7,410 nt of DNA from Yoonia sp. (GTDB lineage Bacteria; Pseudomonadota; Alphaproteobacteria; Rhodobacterales; Rhodobacteraceae). Numbering within the stretch: position 1 is the first letter of the stretch; each line of letters starts with the position of its first letter. The translations under genes and the position numbers were made by a program. The notes beneath the pieces were generated by a model that searched no databases, was not told the origin of the DNA, and saw nothing but the letters and a program-made list of their open reading frames with translations. The stretch spans positions 18,795-26,204 of the forward strand of contig JAHDGO010000001.1 in NCBI GenBank assembly GCA_020627605.1, given 5' to 3'. Shown here piece by piece: positions 1 to 5,730 of the stretch.

Positions 1-1
1 C

Positions 2-1294
2 ATGGTGGATATCGCCGCACGGGTCTGGAACCATAAATGGAAGATCGACCCGATTGTCCGGTCATTGATCGACACCGACTTCTATAAATTGCTGATGTGT
101 CAGTCGGTGTTTCGCAATCACCCCGACACGCAGGTCACGTTTTCCCTGATCAACCGCACCAAATCCATCCGGCTGGCAGAGCTGGTGGATGAAGGCGAGT
201 TGCGTGAACAGCTTGACCATATCCGCTCTCTCCGCCTGACGCGTGGTGAAAGCACATGGCTGCGCGGGAACACCTTTTATGGCAAGCGGCAGATGTTCAC
301 CCCCGCCTTCATGGAATGGTTCGAGGGGCTGCAACTGCCACCCTATCATCTGGAAAAGCGTGACGGCCAGTATGAGCTGACATTCGAAGGCACCTGGCCA
401 GAGGTCATGCTGTGGGAAATTCCTGCCCTTGCCGTGATCATGGAACTGCGCTCGCGCGCGGTACTCAAGGACATGGGCAAGTTTGAGCTGCAGGTGCTTT
501 ATGCCCGCGCAATGACCAAACTGTGGGGCAAGATCGAGGCGTTGCAACCGATCAGCGACCTGCGCGTCGCCGATTTTGGCACGCGGCGGCGGCACAGTTA
601 TCTCTGGCAGGACTGGTGCGTGCAGGCCATGATGGAGGGGCTGGGCAGCAGCTTTACCGGGACATCCAACTGCCGCATCGCCATGATGCGCGAGATTGAG
701 GCGATCGGCACCAACGCCCATGAATTGCCCATGGTCTATGCCGCACTGGCAGAGGATGACACAGCCCTGCGTCAATCCCCCTATGACGTGCTGGCCGACT
801 GGCAAGAGGAACATGACGGCAATCTGCGCATCATCCTGCCAGACACCTATGGCACAAAGGGGTTCCTTGCAGGTGCGCCGGACTGGCTGGCAGGCTGGAC
901 CGGTATCCGTGTGGACAGCGGGGACCCCGCAACCGGGGCAGAGACCGCCATCAACTGGTGGAAAAGTCGTGGTGAGGACCCGCGAGACAAGCTGATCATC
1001 TTTTCCGATGGGCTGGATGTCGACAAGATCAGGGAACTGCATCAGCAGTTTGCCGGGCGCTGTCGTGTCAGCTTTGGCTGGGGCACCATGCTGACCAATG
1101 ACTTCAAGGGGCTGGTCGCCGATGATGCGCTCGCGCCGTTTTCGCTTGTCTGCAAGGCTGTGGCCGCAAACGGCCGCCCGACGGTGAAGCTCAGCGATAA
1201 CCCCAACAAGGCCATGGGCCCGGCGGATGAGATCGCACGCTATAAACGTGTGTTTGATGTGGGTGCCCAGCAAGAGATGGCTGTCGTCGTCTGA
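2..1294 (+). CDS. pncB: Nicotinate phosphoribosyltransferase
   Basis: This cytoplasmic enzyme of the NAD salvage (Preiss-Handler) pathway joins nicotinate to PRPP, giving nicotinate mononucleotide, with ATP hydrolysis in the family. The 430-residue protein has the expected family length. It begins with DTDFYKL (residues 24-30), the usual N-terminal signature. DFGTRRRHS (191-199), TGTSN (219-223), GTNAHE (236-241), RVDSGDP (303-309), FSDGLD (334-339) and FGWGT (358-362) follow in the order expected for the phosphoribosyl-binding barrel. The ATG has only one base before it in the window, so its ribosome binding site cannot be seen; the start is judged from the MVDIA-type N terminus, and an upstream start cannot be excluded. 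It is the only rightward gene here and converges on the diguanylate cyclase with a 35-base gap. I saw no frameshift or missing motif. Confidence 0.95.
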   Translation: MVDIAARVWNHKWKIDPIVRSLIDTDFYKLLMCQSVFRNHPDTQVTFSLINRTKSIRLAELVDEGELREQLDHIRSLRLTRGESTWLRGNTFYGKRQMFTPAFMEWFEGLQLPPYHLEKRDGQYELTFEGTWPEVMLWEIPALAVIMELRSRAVLKDMGKFELQVLYARAMTKLWGKIEALQPISDLRVADFGTRRRHSYLWQDWCVQAMMEGLGSSFTGTSNCRIAMMREIEAIGTNAHELPMVYAALAEDDTALRQSPYDVLADWQEEHDGNLRIILPDTYGTKGFLAGAPDWLAGWTGIRVDSGDPATGAETAINWWKSRGEDPRDKLIIFSDGLDVDKIRELHQQFAGRCRVSFGWGTMLTNDFKGLVADDALAPFSLVCKAVAANGRPTVKLSDNPNKAMGPADEIARYKRVFDVGAQQEMAVVV

Positions 1295-1329
1295 CCAGCA
1301 AGATTGCGACCATCGCCGATTGGCGCCGC

Positions 1330-2430
1330 TCAGGCCGCTGCCGCGTTCAACCCTTCGGCGTTATAGGCCACCTGCGCACGGTTCTTACCCTTGCTTTTGG
1401 CGATCAGCAGTTGGGCATCTGCCTGATTGATCATCTCTTGCAGCGCGCAGGGCACGCGAGACCAATAGCCACCGACACTGATTGACAGATCAAAGCTCAT
1501 ATCGGCGCAGACCACGCTTTCATCGGCGACCAGACGGCACAGACGCTCTGCGATCCCTTCCACATCACTTGCCTTGATGCTTGGCAGATAGATTGAAAAC
1601 TCGTCGCCACCGTGGCGGGCAAAGATCGCTTCTTTCCGCAGGCTGTTTTTCAGCCGCGCGGCGACCACGGCCAGCGCGGTATCACCAGCCTCGTGGCCAA
1701 AGCTGTCGTTGATGGTCTTGAAATTATCAACGTCGAAATAGAACAGCGCATGACCGCGCGCGGAATCAAAGCGCACATTGCTCATCTCTGCGTCCAGTCC
1801 GCGCCGGTTCAGCAGGTCGGTCAACGGGTCTCGGCGGGCAAACTGTTCAAGCGCCTTGGCGGCCATGAAATAATTGATCTCGCGTCGAAACACCAAACCG
1901 ATCGCGACGACACCAATCACATTGCAGACAAGCAGCGTGGGCAGCACCGACTGGATGATTCCCCAAGCGACATCAGCAGGAAACAGAAAGACAGCACCGA
2001 ATGACACCGTGATGACCACGCCGGTGACCGCATCAAACAGCACCGGAGATTTGATGATCTTGCGCAGGTAGCGCCAGCACACCCATGCCAGCGCATACGC
2101 CAGAAACAGGCCGACAACCCCCGGCACCATTCCGCTGCCGCCAAGGTAGATGCGGTAGGTCACACCAAAGGCCAGCGCGACGGCCCCGGCGACCGGCCCA
2201 CCAAAGACGACAGCAGCCCCCAGCAACAGCGTGCGGGTGTCCACGATAATACCTTCGCCCAATTGAATGGGGTTGATCATGCCAACGACCATGACAAGGC
2301 CAAACAGGCCACCAAAGGCCAGCGATTCATACCGTGCGCCGTGAAATTTGCGCAGAAGCGTGCTGAACAGAAATGCCAGACTCATCAATCCGACAACTGG
2401 TGTCAGGAGAATTTGAAAATTGTCTGCCAT
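1330..2430 (-). CDS. Membrane diguanylate cyclase with LytS-type 5TM sensor and GGDEF domain
   Basis: The product probably makes cyclic di-GMP from two GTP in response to a membrane signal. In the 366-residue protein, hydrophobic segments fill residues 5 to 182. The stretch around NPIQLGEG, DTRTLLLGAA and GGPVAG (53-82) resembles the 5TM-5TMR_LYT sensor of LytS-like proteins. A GGDEF domain follows from about 200: RDPLTDLLNRRG (200-211), FDVDNFK with metal ligand D233 (232-238), ND (241-242) and an intact GGDEF (274-278), so activity is likely. The inhibitory RxxD site, expected five residues upstream, reads RKEA (265-268), so its Asp is lost. The ATG at 2430 is preferred over an in-frame ATG at 2460 because GGGAA lies about six bases upstream of it, whereas the longer start has no good ribosome binding site and would add a basic, non-membrane prefix. 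It lies 87 bases after arfB and may be co-transcribed. The signal sensed is unknown. Confidence 0.9.
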   Translation of the reverse strand: MADNFQILLTPVVGLMSLAFLFSTLLRKFHGARYESLAFGGLFGLVMVVGMINPIQLGEGIIVDTRTLLLGAAVVFGGPVAGAVALAFGVTYRIYLGGSGMVPGVVGLFLAYALAWVCWRYLRKIIKSPVLFDAVTGVVITVSFGAVFLFPADVAWGIIQSVLPTLLVCNVIGVVAIGLVFRREINYFMAAKALEQFARRDPLTDLLNRRGLDAEMSNVRFDSARGHALFYFDVDNFKTINDSFGHEAGDTALAVVAARLKNSLRKEAIFARHGGDEFSIYLPSIKASDVEGIAERLCRLVADESVVCADMSFDLSISVGGYWSRVPCALQEMINQADAQLLIAKSKGKNRAQVAYNAEGLNAAAA

Positions 2431-2517
2431 GGCCGTTTCCCGTCTTGTCCTCGGGACCATGCTGACAAAGAGGTCTTAACATTGGGTAATCGGCGGTGGG
2501 CTGGGGGTCTGCCGCGG

Positions 2518-2931
2518 CTAGTCGTCGACCTTGCCGCGCAGGGCCTTGACCTCGCCACGCGCCTTTTTCGCGGCCAGCCGTCGCCTGACCGATCCTTTGG
2601 TCGGCTTTGTCGGAATGCGCCGTTTGGGTTTTTCCGTGGCTTTCAGGATCAGTTCCGCCAGACGATCGCGGGCGATGTCGCGGTTGCGGGCCTGACTGCG
2701 TGTGTCCTGCACAAAGATCACGATTGCACCGTCCTGCGTCCAGCGCCGCCCGGCCAGCCGCCGCAACCGCCGCTTGACCGGGTCAGGCAGGTTGGGCGAC
2801 CGTTCTGCCTCGAACCGCAGTTCAACCGCCGTCGACACCTTGTTAACGTTCTGCCCGCCCGGACCTGACGACCGGGTAAAGCTTTCCGTCAGCTCCCAGT
2901 CGGCAATTTCGATCTGATCGTTGATCCTCAT
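2518..2931 (-). CDS. arfB: Alternative ribosome-rescue factor ArfB (peptidyl-tRNA hydrolase, YaeJ/ICT1 type)
   Basis: ArfB enters the A site of ribosomes stalled on mRNAs lacking a stop codon and hydrolyses the peptidyl-tRNA, as a backup to tmRNA. The protein has 137 residues, close to the roughly 140 of E. coli YaeJ. The catalytic GGQ is at 25-27 inside SSGPGGQNVNKVST, the hallmark of class I release-factor-like hydrolases. There is no codon-recognition domain. Instead, the C terminus from about residue 100 is a basic tail (KPKRRIPTKPTKGS, RRRLAAKKARGEVKALRGK) of the kind that occupies the empty mRNA channel. This length and tail separate it from RF1/RF2 and from PrfH. I chose the ATG at 2931 because a GGGAC ribosome-binding-like sequence precedes it and the homologous N terminus starts here; an upstream in-frame ATG at 2991 would add 20 residues unlike the family. 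A structured leader with a terminator lies upstream. Confidence 0.93.
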   Translation of the reverse strand: MRINDQIEIADWELTESFTRSSGPGGQNVNKVSTAVELRFEAERSPNLPDPVKRRLRRLAGRRWTQDGAIVIFVQDTRSQARNRDIARDRLAELILKATEKPKRRIPTKPTKGSVRRRLAAKKARGEVKALRGKVDD

Positions 2932-2960
2932 GGCGTGTCCCGATGTTGGCACAGGTGTAG

Positions 2961-2986
2961 GTACAGCATCTGTACAGGGTCTGTAC
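2961..2986. promoter_or_regulatory. GTACAG/CTGTAC repeat cluster upstream of arfB
   Basis: GTACAG (2961-2966), CAT, CTGTAC (2970-2975) form a perfect 6-3-6 inverted repeat, and a third half-site CTGTAC follows at 2981-2986, 11 bases from the second copy. The cluster ends about 30 bases upstream of the arfB start, where an operator or promoter element would sit. It does not match the alphaproteobacterial LexA box. The regulator, if there is one, is unknown. Confidence 0.35.
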
Positions 2987-3010
2987 GCCAAACATACACC
3001 GCCTGGCCCA

Positions 3011-3046
3011 ACGAAAAAGGGCCACCCCGGCGATGGGATGGCCCTT
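3011..3046 (-). terminator. Rho-independent terminator (leftward)
   Basis: The arms 3017-3024 and 3039-3046 are perfectly complementary over eight base pairs (AAGGGCCA with TGGCCCTT), and additional CCC/GGG pairing is possible inside. On the minus strand the stem is followed at once by TTTTT (3018-3014, partly overlapping the stem) and then CGTT. The plus-strand side has no T-run, so it should act leftward only. It would end transcripts coming from yhhQ or from the small RNA unit at 3047-3210. It lies about 80 bases before arfB. Confidence 0.8.
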
Positions 3047-3111
3047 CCCTGAATTTCGGAGGTGGGTCGGTTAGGATCTCCACCTTGGGTTCGTCTCAGC
3101 CAAGGGCTGCC

Positions 3112-3168
3112 CTAGCTTTGAACCCCCCAAGTTGTCCCGACACACTTCTCCAATACCTCATGATGCAC
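3112..3168 (-). CDS. Possible 18-codon leader peptide (GTG start)
   Basis: A GTG seven bases after the extended Shine-Dalgarno opens an 18-codon frame (MHHEVLEKCVGTTWGVQS) closed by TAG. The spacing to GGAGG is ideal. A second frame starts at the ATG at 3161 and gives 21 residues (MRYWRSVSGQLGGFKARAAL then G) up to TGA at 3098-3096, but its spacing of 14 bases is long. The TAG lies inside the long hairpin and the TGA within its 3' part, so a translating ribosome would open that structure. Neither peptide matches a family I know. Coding status rests only on the ribosome binding site; the RNA may matter more than the peptide. Confidence 0.25.
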   Translation of the reverse strand: MHHEVLEKCVGTTWGVQS

Positions 3169-3184
3169 TGGATCACCTCCTTTC
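3168..3184 (-). promoter_or_regulatory. Extended Shine-Dalgarno, 17-base complement of the 16S rRNA 3' end
   Basis: Read on the minus strand, GAAAGGAGGTGATCCAG is a perfect complement of the conserved bacterial 16S rRNA 3' terminus (CTGGATCACCTCCTTTC). Usual ribosome binding sites use four to seven of these bases. The core GGAGG lies seven bases from a GTG (3168-3166) and 14 bases from an ATG (3161-3159). Its last bases are shared with that GTG. It can also pair with CACCTCC at 3064-3058 downstream. Confidence 0.75.
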
Positions 3185-3218
3185 AAATGTTTCGCCTGAT
3201 AGGAAGGTCGCACAGATT

Positions 3219-3245
3219 TGGTATATTTCAAGTAAAAATATACCA
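3219..3245. repeat. Perfect 10-bp AT-rich inverted repeat
   Basis: TGGTATATTT (3219-3228) and AAATATACCA (3236-3245) are exact reverse complements separated by seven bases. The repeat begins 11 bases past the yhhQ stop codon in the leftward direction and sits upstream of the small RNA unit. No T-run follows on either strand and the arms are AT-rich, so it is more like an operator within a promoter region than a terminator. That role is inferred. Confidence 0.5.
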
Positions 3246-3255
3246 CAGATCGCGG

Positions 3256-3897
3256 TTATGTGGCCGGTTGCAACATTCGCCCAACAATGATGCGAAATGG
3301 GACCAAAGCGAGCAGGGCAATGCTTAGCTTTACCGCCCAGTCAGCGACCGCCAGCGTCACCCAGAGCGGGACCGTGCCGCCTACGTTCAGGAAGGGGGCC
3401 ATATCCTGCGCCCAGATCACCTCTTCCGCGGCGGATGCGCTGAAACCATTGAAAAATGCCGCAAACGCGATGGAGAAGAAGATCACCGTATCCACCGTCG
3501 ACCCCACCAGCGTGCTGGCCAGTGGTGCCTTCCACCATGACCCGGCGCGCAGCCGATCAAAGACAGCGATATCAAGCAGTTGCGCCACCAGAAAAGCGGT
3601 GGCCGACCCGATGGCGACGCGCAATGCAACGGCGGGATATGCAAACCCGTCACCCTGCAACATGATCTGCGTGCCGACGAAGGAACAGATGATCCCGACG
3701 ATCAGACCCGCAAACACCACCTTGCGCGCGGCGGCGGCGCCATAGACCCGGTTCATCACATCCGTCACCAGAAAGGCCAGCGGGTAGGTGAACGCCCCCC
3801 AGGTCAACAGACCGTCGAGGATCAGGAATTGCACAAGAATGTTCGAGGCTACAACAATGATGGCCATGGCGAGAACGCCGGGAAGAATACGTGTCAT
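3256..3897 (-). CDS. yhhQ: Queuosine precursor transporter (YhhQ/VUT family)
   Basis: The product is an inner-membrane carrier of about six helices that, in this family, imports 7-deazaguanine precursors (preQ0, preQ1) for queuosine modification of tRNA. The 213-residue length is typical. The diagnostic stretch WGAFTYPLAFLVTDVMNRVYG (33 onward), with its YP and TD core, is followed by VAIGSATAFLVAQLLDIAVFDRLR (about 94-117) and STVDTVIFFSIAF (133-145), all in family order. The ATG at 3897 is kept because the N terminus MTRILPGVLAMAIIVVASN fits the first helix, although the ribosome binding site is weak (a GGA about 12 bases upstream). The gene lies 75 bases after the phytase-like gene. No queuosine biosynthesis gene or recognisable preQ1 aptamer is visible nearby, so the substrate is inferred from the family. 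Confidence 0.9.
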   Translation of the reverse strand: MTRILPGVLAMAIIVVASNILVQFLILDGLLTWGAFTYPLAFLVTDVMNRVYGAAAARKVVFAGLIVGIICSFVGTQIMLQGDGFAYPAVALRVAIGSATAFLVAQLLDIAVFDRLRAGSWWKAPLASTLVGSTVDTVIFFSIAFAAFFNGFSASAAEEVIWAQDMAPFLNVGGTVPLWVTLAVADWAVKLSIALLALVPFRIIVGRMLQPAT

Positions 3898-3936
3898 GTC
3901 TGGTTTTTCCGTTTTGACAAGGGTGCGGCACTTGGC

Positions 3937-3951
3937 CCCCGAGTGTCGGGG
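3937..3951. other. Short GC-rich hairpin between the phytase-like gene and yhhQ
   Basis: CCCCGA (3937-3942) and TCGGGG (3946-3951) pair perfectly around a three-base loop, 22 bases beyond the stop codon of the phytase-like gene and upstream of yhhQ. No T-run follows on either strand, so it is not a classical terminator. It could slow transcription or separate the two genes at the RNA level. Confidence 0.3.
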
Positions 3952-3972
3952 ACGGGGCGATCTAACGCCGCG

Positions 3973-4830
3973 CTAGTCGTCCGTCAATCGGTATTCCACA
4001 ACCTCGGTCCGCTGAAACCTGCGAAAATTGTCGTCAGACACCATGGTCATGCGCAGACCGTCCGGTGCCCGCCAGACGCTGATCCCTTCCAGATTGTCAT
4101 GTCTGCGCAGGCGGGTCGTCAGCAGGGTTTCTTCTGCTGATCCATCAAGGGCAAAGCGTCTGACCCGGCTGCGAAACCCGATCCCGACGAAATCCCGCTC
4201 AAGGATATAAAGCCTGCCATCCGGGCCGATATCCGCCCCGGCCACCAGAAATGCGCCTTTGCGAGAGATGGCAAAGGGTTGGTCCCATGTCCCATTCCGC
4301 AGCCGATAGACCGGAAAGGGACGCGTCGCACGGCCAGAGCGTTCGGGGATCGCAAAAAGCGCGCCATCCGGGCCAATCGCCAAAGCCTCCAACGTGGCAT
4401 TGCCATCACGCACCGGCATTGGCGGGCTGTGGATCAGCGCGCTGCCGCCGGTGCTGATGTCCTGAAAATGGCGGATGCCGGGCGTCCATTCAAAGGCCAC
4501 ATGGGTCTGACCATCCGCCCCGATCGCCAGCCCTTCGCTGTCACCAAACTCTGCCATAAGTTGACGGTTGTCGGGGCCAAGCAGGGGCTGCGGCGTATAG
4601 GTGTCGAGATCCGTGATCACGCCATTTTCGCGGATCACCTCGGCGTAGAAGAAATGGCCACGGTCGCTCAGCGCAAGCAGGGTGGCCCCATCGTCGCCCA
4701 TTTCGATGGCCGACAACCCGCCAAAGCGGTCGTCATGTGATGTCCAGTGGTAGCTGCCGACAAACTCGGCTTGCGCCAAAAGTGGCCCTGCCCAAAGCAG
4801 GGCCAGCCAGACGCAAAGGACGCGGCGCAC
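3973..4830 (-). CDS. Exported esterase-like protein of the phytase-like family
   Basis: This is a secreted or periplasmic beta-propeller-type protein of the 'esterase-like activity of phytase' family, whose substrate is generally unknown. The 285 residues start with a Sec signal peptide (MRR, a hydrophobic core at 4-19, probable cleavage after AQA at residue 21). Repeated blade-like motifs follow: FGGLSAIEM (36-44), LALSDRG (52-58), [11 protein letters not shown] (97-107), [17 protein letters not shown] (147-163), [18 protein letters not shown] (196-213), DNLEGISVW (245-253) and SDDNF (265-269). The start codon is GTG, placed directly after the mepA TAG with no spacer and no clear ribosome binding site, so translation probably depends on ribosomes finishing mepA. 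True phytase activity is not supported by a recognised catalytic motif. Coupling to mepA suggests an envelope role, which is inference. Confidence 0.85.
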   Translation of the reverse strand: MRRVLCVWLALLWAGPLLAQAEFVGSYHWTSHDDRFGGLSAIEMGDDGATLLALSDRGHFFYAEVIRENGVITDLDTYTPQPLLGPDNRQLMAEFGDSEGLAIGADGQTHVAFEWTPGIRHFQDISTGGSALIHSPPMPVRDGNATLEALAIGPDGALFAIPERSGRATRPFPVYRLRNGTWDQPFAISRKGAFLVAGADIGPDGRLYILERDFVGIGFRSRVRRFALDGSAEETLLTTRLRRHDNLEGISVWRAPDGLRMTMVSDDNFRRFQRTEVVEYRLTDD

Positions 4831-5730
4831 CTAGTTGGCGTTCAGCACGTTCAGGCACTGACCCGGCAGGCCGGCCATCGTGATCTCGGCCCGCGGGGTC
4901 GGAGGCGGTGCATTGGGGTCTGGTGGCGGTGGGTTCAGGATGCGGTCGACCCAGCCTGCGGCGTCATCACAGCCATCACCGGGGGGCGGCGGGGCCTGAT
5001 CGACGCAGGCGCTGTCACCCGCCGGGCACTTCAGCCGCACATGGAAATGATAGTGATGCCCCCACCATGGCCTGATCTTGTTCAGCCAGCTGCGGTCGCC
5101 GGTGGCGGAATTGCACATGGCCACCTTGGCGCCCGGAAAGACAAAGATGCGGGCCGTGCGCGGGTCCGATGCGGCGGCGCGCAACAGGGCCTCATGCTGC
5201 GGTGTCCAGCGGTCGTTGGTATAGGCCCCGGCACTGCGCCGCATGGAGATTGACGATAGATCCTCGCGTTCCTGCACGCTGAGGTTCAGGCGGTCTGGCG
5301 GCAGCATCCAGACGTCAATATCCAGCCCCGTCTGGTGGCTGGCATGGCCGGTCAGCATCGGGCCGCCGCGCGGCTGGCTCATATCGCCGATATAAAGACC
5401 CTCCCACCCCGGCAGGGTGGCGGCGAAACGGCTGAGGTCCTGCACATAGTCGATGGTGACAGGCTGCGCCCAGTTGCGGTTGCGTGACAGGCGCATGGCC
5501 TGCCATGTAGGTCCCGTTTCCGGCAATTGCTGCGCGCCGGCCTGACAGCCACGGGCATAACCGCCAATCGCCTCTGGCGTCTGGGGTGACCCGGCCGGCA
5601 TGGCACCAAAAAGGAACTTGGCGACGCGGGTGTCATTGGCGTTCTGGCTGACAACCGCGACCTCTGGCCCGTCAGACTGACAGGCGGCGAGGCCAAGGAT
5701 AAGTGTTACTGCTGCGATGAAGCGGACCAT
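4831..5730 (-). CDS. mepA: Penicillin-insensitive murein DD-endopeptidase MepA, lipoprotein form
   Basis: MepA is a LAS-family zinc peptidase that cuts D-Ala to meso-diaminopimelate cross-links in peptidoglycan in the periplasm. In this 299-residue protein the zinc ligands are H132 and D139 in SHQTGLDID (131-139) and H230 in GHHYHFHVRLKCP (224-236). Their 98-residue separation equals that of E. coli H113 and H211. H225 and H228 correspond to the conserved active-site histidines. The N terminus carries a lipobox LAAC with the lipidation cysteine at 17, so it is likely a membrane-anchored lipoprotein, unlike the soluble E. coli enzyme. The C terminus from about 246 is proline-rich (PPPPGDG, PPPPDPNAPPP) with paired cysteines. 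The ATG at 5730 has GGAG about ten bases upstream and lies inside the end of the MFS gene, overlapping it by 25 bases. Confidence 0.95.
   Translation of the reverse strand: MVRFIAAVTLILGLAACQSDGPEVAVVSQNANDTRVAKFLFGAMPAGSPQTPEAIGGYARGCQAGAQQLPETGPTWQAMRLSRNRNWAQPVTIDYVQDLSRFAATLPGWEGLYIGDMSQPRGGPMLTGHASHQTGLDIDVWMLPPDRLNLSVQEREDLSSISMRRSAGAYTNDRWTPQHEALLRAAASDPRTARIFVFPGAKVAMCNSATGDRSWLNKIRPWWGHHYHFHVRLKCPAGDSACVDQAPPPPGDGCDDAAGWVDRILNPPPPDPNAPPPTPRAEITMAGLPGQCLNVLNAN

Larger units (their letters stand above)
3011..3210 (-). ncRNA. Putative structured small RNA or attenuator leader of unknown family
   Basis: This leftward interval between yhhQ and arfB has the build of a short transcript ending at an intrinsic terminator. 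In order it contains a 17-base match to the complement of the 16S rRNA 3' end (3184-3168), micro-ORFs, and a strong hairpin with outer arms 3131-3120 and 3092-3084 (CUUGGGUUC with GAACCCAAG, three bases bulged). The inner arms of that hairpin are AGCUAGGG and CCCUUGGCU with a CAG loop. Next come a smaller hairpin, AGGUGG (3085-3080) with CCACCU (3065-3060), and the terminator stem. The two hairpins share bases 3085-3084. The 5' end is a guess; no convincing promoter hexamers were found, although the sequence around 3219-3245 is AT-rich. It could equally be the 3' UTR of yhhQ or the leader of arfB. I do not recognise it as a named RNA family. Confidence 0.45.

Noticed and set aside
62..1273. 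A 403-codon open frame on the minus strand opposite pncB.
   Set aside because: It lies wholly antisense to the well-supported pncB and has no recognisable domain; long antisense frames are common in GC-rich coding DNA.
1295..1329. A bidirectional terminator between pncB and the cyclase gene.
   Set aside because: Only a four-base stem (CGCC with GGCG, 1314-1325) is present and no T-run follows, which is too weak to call.
2431..2460. Longer start for the diguanylate cyclase at 2460.
   Set aside because: It has no good ribosome binding site and adds MVPRTRRETA before the natural first helix; the ATG at 2430 has a GGGAA upstream.
2961..2986. LexA (SOS) box upstream of arfB.
   Set aside because: The alphaproteobacterial LexA site is GTTC or GAAC repeated with a seven-base spacer; the repeats here are GTACAG/CTGTAC with a three-base spacer.
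2932..2991. Longer start for arfB at 2991.
   Set aside because: The extra 20 residues do not fit the family, overlap the repeat cluster, and the ATG at 2931 has its own ribosome-binding-like sequence.
3168..3184. Remnant of a 16S rRNA gene 3' end on the plus strand.
   Set aside because: Similarity to 16S stops at 17 bases; the flanking sequence does not resemble the conserved helix before the 16S tail. A Shine-Dalgarno on the minus strand explains it better.
2935..3327. A 130-codon rightward open frame across the arfB-yhhQ gap.
   Set aside because: It runs antisense to the structured RNA unit and into the yhhQ 3' end, has no clear ribosome binding site and no recognisable domain.
3898..3972. 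A preQ1 riboswitch upstream of yhhQ.
   Set aside because: The 75-base gap holds only a short GC hairpin; I could not find a preQ1 aptamer pattern there.
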